From JBFXDW01 sp050180745 (GTDB lineage: Bacteria; Pseudomonadota; Alphaproteobacteria; UBA9219): a stretch of DNA of 13,836 nt. This document shows positions 1 to 6,901 of this stretch, one piece after another (the stretch's first letter is position 1; each line of letters begins with the position of its first letter). Both the position numbers and the translations under genes were made by a program. The stretch is from contig JBFXDW010000052.1 in the NCBI GenBank assembly GCA_050180745.1, positions 1-13,836 on the forward strand. Direction: 5' to 3'. Under the pieces are notes generated by a model. The model saw only the letters and a list, made by a program, of their open reading frames with translations. It did not search any database and was not told where the DNA came from.

Positions 1-47
1 TGGGTTCCGATAAAACCATTTGCGCCTGTAATGAGAATCCTCGTCAT
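1..47 (-). CDS. NAD-dependent epimerase/dehydratase, N-terminus only (runs off left edge)
   Basis: Only the first 15 codons are present: ATG at 47-45 on the minus strand, reading MTRILITGANGFIGT. The Rossmann-fold glycine motif TGANGFIG, starting a few residues from the N-terminus after a hydrophobic beta strand, is the hallmark of the extended short-chain dehydrogenase family of nucleotide-sugar epimerases and dehydratases. The start codon overlaps the stop of the upstream glycosyltransferase as ATGA, which indicates translational coupling and a shared operon. The substrate cannot be read from this fragment; a UDP-sugar epimerase of a polysaccharide pathway is the natural inference from the neighbour. 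Confidence 0.75.
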   Translation of the reverse strand, partial: MTRILITGANGFIGT

Positions 48-1180
48 TGTATCTCGCGATAGACGGCCAGAGTTTGCTCATGAATATGCGTGTCAGAGAA
101 GATGGATTCGATTAGCTCTCTGCTTTTCTTGATATAGGTTGCACGCATGTCGGGGCGTGCGATAGCTTCTTCAAGTGCGCCAGCTAGGGCGCGCGCATTC
201 CGTACAGGTACAACCCAACCATTTTGTCCAGCCTTTACCAGCTCACGACAGCCGGGAACATCCGTTGTCACCATAGCGCGTCCGCAAGAGGCGGCTTCCA
301 GAAGCGCTTTGGGAAGGCCCTCGCGATAGGAAGGAAGGCACACGATGTTGGCTTGTTGGAGTATGGGGCGCATGTCTTTAGACCAGCCCCAGTTTTCGAC
401 CACACCTTCATCTATCCATGCCATGATTTGCGCGTCCGAGAATGAGCTAGGGTTCATAGGGTCTGGTTTTCCTACAAGCACCATGCGCGCGCGAACATTT
501 CTGTCTTTCAAAATGCGTGCAGCTTCGACGAATTCGGCAATACCCTTGTCTTTTAAAAAACGGGCAGGGAGGATGATGATGGGTGTTTGATCCAAACCTT
601 CAGGAGTCATGACATAATGCGAGGGATCAACGCCAGACCCTCTAATCAGGCGGATAGAGGAAGAAGGGAGAATTTTCTGTGTCTCAAAGAAAGCGACATC
701 ATCTTCATTTTGTAAGATAAGGCGGGCTTTTTTGCCGCCTAAGGCAATATGCAGCATCAACTTTAAACAAGGACGGATGATGTGCGCGAGAAGGGTTGGA
801 GAGGAAAAAACAAACCCCATGCCGATAAGAGCATTTACCCGTCCCCTGATCCGCAGGAGCCTTGCTGCGAGCGAGCCATAAACGACGGGTTTCATGGCGA
901 CTTGATGGACAAAATCGGGTTTTATCTTGTGATACATACGCACGATGCGGAAGAAGGTGAGCAGTTCTTGAAAAGGGTTAATGCCTGCACGGTCTAGGGC
1001 AAAGTGATGGAGCTCAATGCCAGCTTCTTCGATCTGTTGTCGTCCTTCGCAGACGCGAGTCATAAGGCTGACGCGATAGCCAGCCTTGACGGCGGCACGC
1101 GCAATACCAATTCGGTGTGAAAGGAATGACCAGTCTTCGGCAACAAAGAAGAGGATGTGGGGTTTGGGCGGTACGGACAT
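44..1180 (-). CDS. Glycosyltransferase family 4 (GT-B fold)
   Basis: 378-residue cytoplasmic or membrane-associated sugar transferase. The N-terminal Rossmann half begins with a hydrophobic strand (HILFFVAEDWSFLSHR, residues 8-23), as in CapM/PglA-like GT4 enzymes. The C-terminal nucleotide-sugar-binding half carries the basic PARFLKDKG segment (205-213) and the EX7E motif, E287 to E295, inside REGLPKALLEA; these are typical retaining GT4 features. The length matches the family. It probably moves a sugar from an NDP donor onto a lipid-linked oligosaccharide for O-antigen, capsule or glycoprotein assembly; donor and acceptor cannot be read. The ATG at 1180 is chosen because the conserved fold starts a few residues later, although no clear Shine-Dalgarno precedes it. 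The stop overlaps the next start (ATGA), so it shares an operon with the epimerase. Confidence 0.88.
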   Translation of the reverse strand: MSVPPKPHILFFVAEDWSFLSHRIGIARAAVKAGYRVSLMTRVCEGRQQIEEAGIELHHFALDRAGINPFQELLTFFRIVRMYHKIKPDFVHQVAMKPVVYGSLAARLLRIRGRVNALIGMGFVFSSPTLLAHIIRPCLKLMLHIALGGKKARLILQNEDDVAFFETQKILPSSSIRLIRGSGVDPSHYVMTPEGLDQTPIIILPARFLKDKGIAEFVEAARILKDRNVRARMVLVGKPDPMNPSSFSDAQIMAWIDEGVVENWGWSKDMRPILQQANIVCLPSYREGLPKALLEAASCGRAMVTTDVPGCRELVKAGQNGWVVPVRNARALAGALEEAIARPDMRATYIKKSRELIESIFSDTHIHEQTLAVYREIQ

Positions 1181-1284
1181 GTTCTATGAATAAGAGTGAT
1201 ATGGGGCTTTCCTATGGGTTTACGCGAAGACGGCCTGTTAGGCAATGTTTAGCGCAAATTTAGGAAATTTGGGAAAAGAAGCGT

Positions 1285-1313
1285 TTGCTTTCGGTTTTCA
1301 AGGTTATTATAGT
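1285..1313 (+). promoter_or_regulatory. Probable sigma-70 promoter of tRNA-Pro
   Basis: TTGCTT (1285-1290) and TATAGT (1308-1313) are separated by exactly 17 bp, and the -10 box is followed about 7 bases later by the expected start region, just upstream of the tRNA 5' end at 1331. The -10 box matches consensus at 5 of 6 positions; the -35 box only at TTG. Confidence 0.55.
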
Positions 1314-1330
1314 GCCGTTTCTGGCGAGGT

Positions 1331-1407
1331 CGGGGCATAGCGCAGCCTGGTAGCGCATCTGTCTGGGGGACAGGGGGTCGTGGGTTCAAATCCCGCTGCC
1401 CCGACCA
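1331..1407 (+). tRNA. tRNA-Pro (anticodon GGG)
   Basis: 77-nt cloverleaf with encoded CCA. The acceptor stem CGGGGCA pairs fully with TGCCCCG and begins with the C1-G72 pair characteristic of proline tRNAs, with discriminator A. The D arm is GCGC/GCGC around AGCCTGGTA. The anticodon arm TCTGT-CTGGGGG-ACAGG has U33 and anticodon GGG at 34-36. The T loop is TTCAAAT. It reads proline codons CCC/CCU. It lies between a minus-strand sugar cluster and a minus-strand housekeeping operon and has its own promoter and terminator. Confidence 0.95.
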
Positions 1408-1464
1408 ATAAAAAGGGGGAGAGACAGGCACGAATGTGCCTGCTCCCCCTTTTTTATTGGTCGG
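1401..1464. repeat. Long imperfect inverted repeat including the tRNA 3' end
   Basis: The terminator stem extends outward: AATAAAAA on the left pairs with the T-rich TTTTTTATT on the right, and CCGACC (1401-1406, the last acceptor bases plus part of CCA) pairs with GGTCGG (1459-1464). The arms are about 30 nt each, with one extra A/T and a 3-nt bulge. The right arm therefore carries an inverted copy of the last bases of the tRNA gene. Confidence 0.85.
1415..1455 (+). terminator. Rho-independent terminator of tRNA-Pro, probably bidirectional
   Basis: GGGGGAG (1415-1421) pairs with CTCCCCC (1443-1449), and CAGGCAC (1425-1431) pairs with GTGCCTG (1436-1442) across a GAAT loop, with only a 3-nt AGA bulge. 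Six T residues follow on the plus strand. The minus strand also presents a T-rich tail after the stem, so it could stop dut-operon transcripts arriving from the right. Confidence 0.85.
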
Positions 1465-1474
1465 AGTGGAAATG

Positions 1475-1585
1475 TGTGCACCCACGAAGTGGGTTCACAA
1501 AACGCGAGATTAACGAGCGTTTTGAGCGAGACGGGGCGAAGCCCCGCGAGGCCGAAGGCCAAAAACATGAGGAATCGAATGTTTT
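1475..1585. repeat. String of five short hairpins, three with GAA triloops
   Basis: Consecutive perfect or near-perfect palindromes: 1475-1499 (TGTG C ACCCAC / GAA loop / GTGGGT T CACA), 1499-1523 (AAAACGC / 11-nt loop / GCGTTTT), 1532-1546 (CGGGGC / GAA / GCCCCG), 1550-1560 (GGCC / GAA / GGCC) and 1562-1585 (AAAACAT / 10-nt loop / ATGTTTT). A further CCCCG (1592-1596) can pair with CGGGG (1611-1615). No gene is convincing in 1465-1799. The remainder, 1616-1799, holds nothing I can name. Confidence 0.7.
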
Positions 1586-1799
1586 TGCAAACCCCGCTGC
1601 TATGGCCAATCGGGGAAAGGCATGTACCAGAGACATAGGCTATAGAAGCTATTTGCTTTTTTATCCTTTGGCAGCAACGAAAGGCCTTTGTCTTATGCAA
1701 TGAAACATTTGCCACAAGTTTTCGTAAACAGGTTGAATTTCTTTGGCGGATCGGAAGCAAATAGGATTTGTTCAGCAATAACATGAAACGCTTACAAGG

Positions 1800-2309
1800 C
1801 TACGCCTCAACTCCTGTTGAGCCAAAGCCTCCTGCGCCGCGTGCGGTGGAGGAGAGGTCTTGCACTTCATCCCATATGGCTTGCGTATAGGGTGCGACAA
1901 TCATTTGGGCAATCCGCATGCCGCGTGTGACGGTAAAGGCTTCATTGCCTAAATTGGCCAGAATAATTTTGACCTCGCCGCGGTAATCGGCATCTATTGT
2001 GCCGGGGCTGTTTAAAACAGACAGGCCATTTTTAAGAGCTAAGCCTGAGCGAGGGCGAATCTGCGCCTCAAATCCTTCGGGCAGGGCTATGGCTAGGCCT
2101 GTGGGGATCAATTTTCTCTCTCCTACATTCAAAACAATATCTTCATGCGTGGCGGCGCATAAATCCATTCCTGCGGCATGTTCTGTGGCATAAGACGGTA
2201 AATCTAACCCTTCAGCATGGGGGAGGCGTTTAATTTGTACTTTTGCAGTTTGCACTTTGCTTACATCCTTTCTTTGTTTTTTGTTGCTTATTTGAACACG
2301 CTCTAGCAT
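1800..2309 (-). CDS. dut: dUTPase (deoxyuridine 5'-triphosphate nucleotidohydrolase)
   Basis: Hydrolyses dUTP to dUMP and pyrophosphate, keeping uracil out of DNA and supplying dUMP for thymidylate synthesis; a cytoplasmic homotrimer. All five family motifs are visible in order: AGMDL (46-50), RPRSGLALK (85-93), GTIDADYRGE (103-112, with the catalytic Asp and stacking Tyr), RIAQMI (132-137) and GAGGFGSTG (158-166). The longest reading starts at ATG 2309, overlapping the coaBC stop by 7 bases, with AAGGA only 3 nt upstream. A GTG at 2255 (codon 19), preceded by AAAGGA about 10 nt upstream, would give 151 residues, the usual family length, and begin right before the conserved VQIKRLPHAEGLDLPSYAT segment. 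I consider the GTG start at least as likely. Last gene of the SH3-coaBC-dut operon. Confidence 0.95.
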   Translation of the reverse strand: MLERVQISNKKQRKDVSKVQTAKVQIKRLPHAEGLDLPSYATEHAAGMDLCAATHEDIVLNVGERKLIPTGLAIALPEGFEAQIRPRSGLALKNGLSVLNSPGTIDADYRGEVKIILANLGNEAFTVTRGMRIAQMIVAPYTQAIWDEVQDLSSTARGAGGFGSTGVEA

Positions 2310-3526
2310 TTTCCTTGAAAATATTCAGCGATTTCGCGGGCAAGTTTTTGCGCGATTTTGTGTTTGCTGCATAAGGGCCAGCTCTCGCAAGAGATATCAC
2401 CTTCTTGGTTCATGCGCAAAAATGTAACTTCGTTGTCATCGCCGCCAAAGATACGGCCCTCTTTGACATCATTGACAATCAGCCAATCGCATTTTTTACG
2501 GGCGAATTTATCTTTTGCATTTTTAAGAACATCATCTGTTTCTGCCGCAAATCCAACGACTAAAGCAGGGCGACCTATAGTCGCTTGCGATATCTGAGCT
2601 AGAATATCTGGGTTTTCCGTCAAAGTGAGTGCTGGCAGCTCGCCTGTTTTCTTGATTTTACCATCGGCTATCGTTGTGGGGCGCCAGTCGGCTACAGCGG
2701 CGGCGCACACGGCGATATCAAAGGTCCCTTCTGATTGGCAGGCATTCATCATTTCGCAGGCTGTGCCCACGTGGACAACCTTCATGGTGGTAGGGTCCGG
2801 CAGGGCCGTTGGACCTGTCACAAGGGTGACATCTGCGCCATAAGCGGCCAAGGTTGCGGCAATAGCATGACCTTGTTTACCTGAGGAACGATTTCCGATG
2901 AAGCGGATGGGATCAAGAGGCTCATATGTTGGTCCGCTTGTGACAAGAGCTTTCTTGCCAAACAGGGGCCCTTCGGAGGCAAAATGTGTCTTGATTGCTG
3001 CAAGAATGTCTTCAGGCGTGCTCATGCGGCCTTGACCATCTTCGCCACAGGCCAGAAAGCCAGTACCGGGGCCCGTCTGTTTAATCCCGCGCTTTGCTAG
3101 CGTTGCTATATTTTCTTGTGTGGCAGGGTGTTGCCACATGCGACTGTTCATAGCTGGAGCGATGATTGTAGGCTTATCGGCGGCGGCCAGCATAACGGTG
3201 CTGGCAAGCGTATCGGCGATGCCGTGAGCCATCTTAGCGATCATATCGGCTGTCGCGGGGGCTATGACGATCAAATCACTGTCACGAGACAGGTTAATAT
3301 GGTTTAGCCGTTTCCCCTCTTGAGAGGAGAACATATCCATATAAACTTCTTGCCCGGATAAGGTAGAAGCTGAAAGAGGTGTGATGAATTCAGCGCCTCC
3401 TTTGGTGAGAAGGCAGCGAACTCTGGCACCTTCCTCGCGTAACAGGCGGATAAGCTCAAGGCTTTTATAGGCGGCGATGCCGCCCGAGATAATCAATAAG
3501 ATTTGACGGTTTTCAAGTGAACTCAA
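2303..3526 (-). CDS. coaBC: Bifunctional phosphopantothenoylcysteine decarboxylase / phosphopantothenate-cysteine ligase
   Basis: Performs two coenzyme A steps: CTP-dependent ligation of cysteine to 4'-phosphopantothenate (CoaB, C-terminal half) and FMN-dependent decarboxylation to 4'-phosphopantetheine (CoaC, N-terminal half). CoaC features: SGGIAAYKS (14-22), the active-site His76 in HINLSR, the substrate-binding APAMN (123-127) and Cys160 in GFLACGEDGQGRM, all within two residues of the E. coli positions. CoaB features: SGPTYEPLDPIRFIGNRSSGKQG (197-219), with the expected Asn212, the lysine-rich KIKKTGELP and the FAAET and VND segments. 407 residues is normal. The start is a TTG at 3526-3524, chosen because AAGGGG lies 7 nt upstream, overlapping the stop of the SH3 gene. 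It overlaps dut at its 3' end. Confidence 0.96.
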   Translation of the reverse strand: MSSLENRQILLIISGGIAAYKSLELIRLLREEGARVRCLLTKGGAEFITPLSASTLSGQEVYMDMFSSQEGKRLNHINLSRDSDLIVIAPATADMIAKMAHGIADTLASTVMLAAADKPTIIAPAMNSRMWQHPATQENIATLAKRGIKQTGPGTGFLACGEDGQGRMSTPEDILAAIKTHFASEGPLFGKKALVTSGPTYEPLDPIRFIGNRSSGKQGHAIAATLAAYGADVTLVTGPTALPDPTTMKVVHVGTACEMMNACQSEGTFDIAVCAAAVADWRPTTIADGKIKKTGELPALTLTENPDILAQISQATIGRPALVVGFAAETDDVLKNAKDKFARKKCDWLIVNDVKEGRIFGGDDNEVTFLRMNQEGDISCESWPLCSKHKIAQKLAREIAEYFQGKC

Positions 3527-3537
3527 GAGGGTTCCCC

Positions 3538-4035
3538 TTAATTGAAGACTTCGTTACGATAGGCGCCCCAAAAAGCGCTTTTGGGAAGATATCCTGTAAC
3601 ATTTTCAAACGTAACTTCACACCAGTTTGTTTCACATGCGGTGATATGGCCAATTGTTTTGGGATCAAGTAGTGCTTTAACGGGTGCGTCTAACGTCTTG
3701 CTTGCACGTAATTTTTTATTTTTTTCTCCTTTGACGATCGCATAACGTTGTCCTGAAAGTGTGCTTTTATGGACCCAGCCTTCTGTGCCTTCCCAGTCAC
3801 GGACCCTGCGCCATACATCATATTCAGCAGTGACTTCCAAGGGCAAGCCTTGTTGGCGAAAAACCCACTCGATTGGGTAGCGTGTGCCGGGGCCTGTCCG
3901 TAAATTGACCTGATTGGTGCGCAAGGAGACAAAACGCGGCAAGGGTAGTCCGGAGCCGCTCAGGGGGCTATTTGCATGGGCAGCAAATGAAATAAATGTA
4001 ATGATAATGAATAGATAGGCGGCGATTTTAAGCAT
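3538..4035 (-). CDS. Secreted SH3-domain protein (COG3807/DUF1058-like)
   Basis: 165 residues. An N-terminal signal peptide (LKIAAYLFIIITFISFAAHA) with AHA at 19-21 as the likely signal-peptidase I site sends it to the periplasm. A bacterial SH3 domain follows (about 34-97: SLRTNQVNLRTGPGTRYPIEW, then the WVHKSTLSG end strand), and a second, more diverged SH3-like repeat (about 98-162, ending GYLPKSAFWGAY). Two cysteines, C134 and C139, could form a disulfide. Proteins of this type in alphaproteobacteria are thought to bind cell wall or peptides; the exact role is unknown. It is first in the operon, 11 bp before coaBC, so a link to coenzyme A synthesis is probably only co-transcription. The Shine-Dalgarno before the ATG is weak. 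Confidence 0.85.
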   Translation of the reverse strand: MLKIAAYLFIIITFISFAAHANSPLSGSGLPLPRFVSLRTNQVNLRTGPGTRYPIEWVFRQQGLPLEVTAEYDVWRRVRDWEGTEGWVHKSTLSGQRYAIVKGEKNKKLRASKTLDAPVKALLDPKTIGHITACETNWCEVTFENVTGYLPKSAFWGAYRNEVFN

Positions 4036-4101
4036 GTGGATTGAGTCTTGTTGCTTTTTATGTTTTCTTTGATGTCGCTGGTTTTTAACATCAGATATCC
4101 T

Positions 4102-4107
4102 TATAAT
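4102..4107 (+). promoter_or_regulatory. Candidate -10 box for the hybrid kinase gene
   Basis: A perfect TATAAT lies in the divergent intergenic region between the SH3 gene and the kinase gene. No convincing -35 box sits 16-18 bp upstream, so this may need an activator or be fortuitous. The near-palindrome CCTTATAATAGG also provides a TATTAT for the opposite strand. Confidence 0.25.
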
Positions 4108-4156
4108 AGGTGAACGAGTCCTTGCCTACTATTGTAAGCCTTGTTTTAAAGCTTTT

Positions 4157-6823
4157 TTGCTACTCTTTGCGCCATCCTTCCCTTTCTGTACCCTTGATTT
4201 GTGTCACCATTCAAAAGGCAATTCCTTGTCCGATCTCGAAATCCCTTCGATTCGTCGAATTCTGATTATTCCTGCCATCCTTTTTGTGTTGTGTATGGTG
4301 GGATTTATTTATTTTGAGCGTTTTGAGTTCACAAAAGCTTCCGATGTTCGGCAGGTTGCTGATGAAAAGATGCCTCATTTTCTGATAGAGCTTGCGCAGA
4401 AAATCTATAGCATGCCGCATTTTTCTGAACTCGGCAAAGATGCAGATTTAATCATGCTCCGGAAAAAGGTGGACGATGTCCACCAGTTAATTGGTGATAT
4501 GGCGCGCCATTTTCTTTATTTAGAACACCTTGGCAGAATGGGGCCTTCCCAATTTGGAAAACTTGTTGTGCTTCAGAAAAGATATCTAGAATTGGCGCAG
4601 TTGTTGGAAAGCAGAAACGTAAACGCTTTTGATAATACCTTGCACGCCTTATATCAGGATGTTTATGATTTAAGTTATGAGGTGGTGAATGCTCAAACCA
4701 AACAAACTGTTAAGATTGTTGATCAACTTACCAGTGATCGGAAGCATCGCATTTTATTTACGGTGGTAGCGTTAATGTGCGGTTTGGCTCTTGTCGGAGG
4801 GCTGATCGAGGGAATTTATTACTATCGCCGTTATGCGGAACGGGTGAAGGCTGCGGAAGGGGTGAATACTTTATTCGCGGCGGCTTTACAGTCCACTCGT
4901 ATTGGGGTGCTCATTCGTGATGTGAGTAAGCCAGATATGCCTGTCGTTTTTGTCAATCATGCCTTTGAAGAAATGACAGGCTATCAACTTTCCGAAATAC
5001 CTGAGAAAGATACGAATTTTCTGTTTGGCTGGAAAACAGAGAGTCACACCATTAATGCCTTTCATCGTGCTATGTCCCTGCGTGAGGGGACAACACTTAA
5101 TCTTATGGTGTATCGTAAGGATGGCTCGCCTTTTTGGAGCGAGTGGCACTTAAGTCCTATTGTTGGGGAAGACGGCGCTGTCCGTTATTTTGTAAGCCTC
5201 TTTAGTGATATGACCAAGATTCGCAGCGCTCAGGAAGAGCTTGTCCAAGCCAAGAAAATGGCTGAGCAGGCGGCTGCTGTGAAAACTAATTTCTTAGCCA
5301 TGATGAGCCACGAGATAAGAACGCCTATCAATGGCATTCAGGGCGTTTTGCGTTTGATTGATGAAACAGATTTGGATGAAGAGCAGCACCATCTTCTAGG
5401 GATAGCCATGACATCAAGCAAGGCGCTTCACCGGATTATCAACGACATTCTTGATTATGCTAAGATGGAGGCTGGAAAGGTCAAAATTATCAATGAGCCT
5501 TTTGTCCTCAAGCATCTACTTGATGGTGTTGTTTCTTTAGCCCAGCCCATGGTCGGGGGGAAGGCGTTGCGGTTAGAGGTCTCTGTTCTTGATGGTGTCC
5601 CGTCTTGTTTGTTAGGAGATGTTGGTCGCCTTCATCAGGTTCTTTTGAATCTTGTCAGTAATGCGATCAAATTTACGGAGAAAGGTTCTGTGAGCCTGCG
5701 TGTTCTTCCTCTGATGGAACAAGATGTGCGAGGCAAGGCGGGGCATCTGATTAGGTTTGAAGTTCAGGACACGGGCGAAGGGATTTCTGTGAATGAGCAA
5801 GAGAAGTTATTTCGTGAATTCTCGCAGATAGATCACTCGACCACGCGGCGTTTCGGAGGCACTGGCCTAGGCCTTGCCATATGTAAGCGACTTATCACCT
5901 TGTTGGATGGAGAGATTGGTGTTGAAAGTCAGGTCGGTAAGGGAAGTAAATTCTGGTTCATGTTGCCTTTAGCAACAGCCGAGGGTTCACAGTTAGCCTC
6001 GTCGGGGGAAGGAATACTGCATGAGCCTGTACATCATCAAGGTAAACCGCCTGAACAATTTACGCTTTTGCTGGTGGAGGACAATGAAACGAACCGTCTT
6101 GTTGCAGGACGCTATCTAGAAAAAGCAGGCTTTAAGGTCGAAGAAGCCTGTAACGGTAAAGAGGCGGTCGCGGCAGCAAAAGCCAAGAAATATGATCTTA
6201 TTTTGATGGATATTTCTATGCCTGAGATGGACGGGATGTTGGCAACATGTCACATTCGTGAGGAGGGTGGTCATAATGCTTCCGTTCCGATCATCGCGTT
6301 AACTGCCCATGCGATGACAGGGGACCGTGATATGTGCCTTGAGGTGGGGATGAACGATTATCTTCATAAGCCTCTTGAATATGATGAATTGCTAAAAACA
6401 TTAGCGCGTTGGCTTGACGTGTCTCTTTCTGCTTCCGCGTATAAACGGGCGTTTGTTAAAAAAGAAGAAGCGGCTGTGCAGGAAATCAGAGTTCCTATGT
6501 TTGATCCACAGGCCCTTGATCGCATGAAGGACATGCTGGGGCCGGATTCTGTTATCGAGGTTGTGGACACTTTTCTTAGCGATTCGCCCGAGCGCATGAA
6601 AACATTAGAGTCAGAAGATATTTTTGAGATACGCGATGGTGCGCATACGCTTAAAAGCAGCGCTGGTAACTGTGGGCTGTTAGCGCTCAGTGCTACCATG
6701 GCTGATCTTGAGCAGGCCGCGCATCATGGAGAGGCAGATAAGGTCGCTTCACTATGCAAAGAAGCTCCCGAGCTTTTTAAGGCGGGTATAGAGGCGTTGA
6801 AGGCATATAGGCGCGGGATATAA
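4157..6823 (+). CDS. Membrane hybrid histidine kinase with LOV-like PAS, receiver and HPt domains
   Basis: 888 residues from the longest reading, which begins at a TTG. The in-frame TTG at 4226 (865 residues; AAAAGG 7 nt upstream; protein SDLEIPSIRR then the first membrane segment) is the more likely start. Numbering from 4157: TM1 about 35-53, periplasmic sensor about 54-198, TM2 about 199-222, PAS about 236-350, HisKA with phospho-acceptor H385 in SHEIRTP, HATPase with N box (LNLVSNAIKFTEKG), DTGEGI and GGTGLGLA, receiver about 633-755 with D685 in LMDISMPEMDG, and HPt about 785-885 with H830 in AHTLKSSAGNCG. This is a complete ArcB/BarA-like His-Asp-His relay. The PAS domain resembles LOV domains (MTGYQLSEI, YRKDGSPFW, LSPIVGEDG) but has T286 where the flavin-adduct cysteine would be. 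No response regulator gene lies next to it. The signal sensed is unknown. Confidence 0.93.
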   Translation: MLLFAPSFPFCTLDLCHHSKGNSLSDLEIPSIRRILIIPAILFVLCMVGFIYFERFEFTKASDVRQVADEKMPHFLIELAQKIYSMPHFSELGKDADLIMLRKKVDDVHQLIGDMARHFLYLEHLGRMGPSQFGKLVVLQKRYLELAQLLESRNVNAFDNTLHALYQDVYDLSYEVVNAQTKQTVKIVDQLTSDRKHRILFTVVALMCGLALVGGLIEGIYYYRRYAERVKAAEGVNTLFAAALQSTRIGVLIRDVSKPDMPVVFVNHAFEEMTGYQLSEIPEKDTNFLFGWKTESHTINAFHRAMSLREGTTLNLMVYRKDGSPFWSEWHLSPIVGEDGAVRYFVSLFSDMTKIRSAQEELVQAKKMAEQAAAVKTNFLAMMSHEIRTPINGIQGVLRLIDETDLDEEQHHLLGIAMTSSKALHRIINDILDYAKMEAGKVKIINEPFVLKHLLDGVVSLAQPMVGGKALRLEVSVLDGVPSCLLGDVGRLHQVLLNLVSNAIKFTEKGSVSLRVLPLMEQDVRGKAGHLIRFEVQDTGEGISVNEQEKLFREFSQIDHSTTRRFGGTGLGLAICKRLITLLDGEIGVESQVGKGSKFWFMLPLATAEGSQLASSGEGILHEPVHHQGKPPEQFTLLLVEDNETNRLVAGRYLEKAGFKVEEACNGKEAVAAAKAKKYDLILMDISMPEMDGMLATCHIREEGGHNASVPIIALTAHAMTGDRDMCLEVGMNDYLHKPLEYDELLKTLARWLDVSLSASAYKRAFVKKEEAAVQEIRVPMFDPQALDRMKDMLGPDSVIEVVDTFLSDSPERMKTLESEDIFEIRDGAHTLKSSAGNCGLLALSATMADLEQAAHHGEADKVASLCKEAPELFKAGIEALKAYRRGI

Positions 6824-6827
6824 GCAT

Positions 6828-6856
6828 TTGAGTCCGAGCGCGAGTAGAGCTATAGT
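6828..6856 (+). promoter_or_regulatory. Probable sigma-70 promoter of the AAA+ gene
   Basis: TTGAGT (6828-6833) and TATAGT (6851-6856) are separated by 17 bp. The -35 matches consensus at 4 and the -10 at 5 of 6 positions. It lies entirely in the 78-bp gap after the kinase stop and would give a leader of about 40 nt. The AAA+ gene could thus be expressed separately from the kinase. Confidence 0.5.
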
Positions 6857-6901
6857 GAATCTCTCTTTCCTGTCCTTGTTTCTTATCTGGACTTATTCGC
6901 G

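Noticed and set aside
1255..1271. CAAATTT-AGG-AAATTTG palindrome upstream of the tRNA as an operator
   Set aside because: AT-rich 7-bp arms are expected by chance at this composition and the site lies upstream of a promoter that already looks sufficient.
1249..1784. Open frames across and after the tRNA on both strands
   Set aside because: They read through the tRNA, its terminator and the hairpin string; strings such as GQRDLNPRPPVPQTDALPG are typical tRNA translations.
4157..4225. First 23 codons of the kinase frame as part of the protein
   Set aside because: The TTG at 4157 has no ribosome binding site and the stretch is unlike a kinase N-terminus; TTG 4226 with AAAAGG upstream fits better. 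The longest frame is kept in the feature only to be inclusive.
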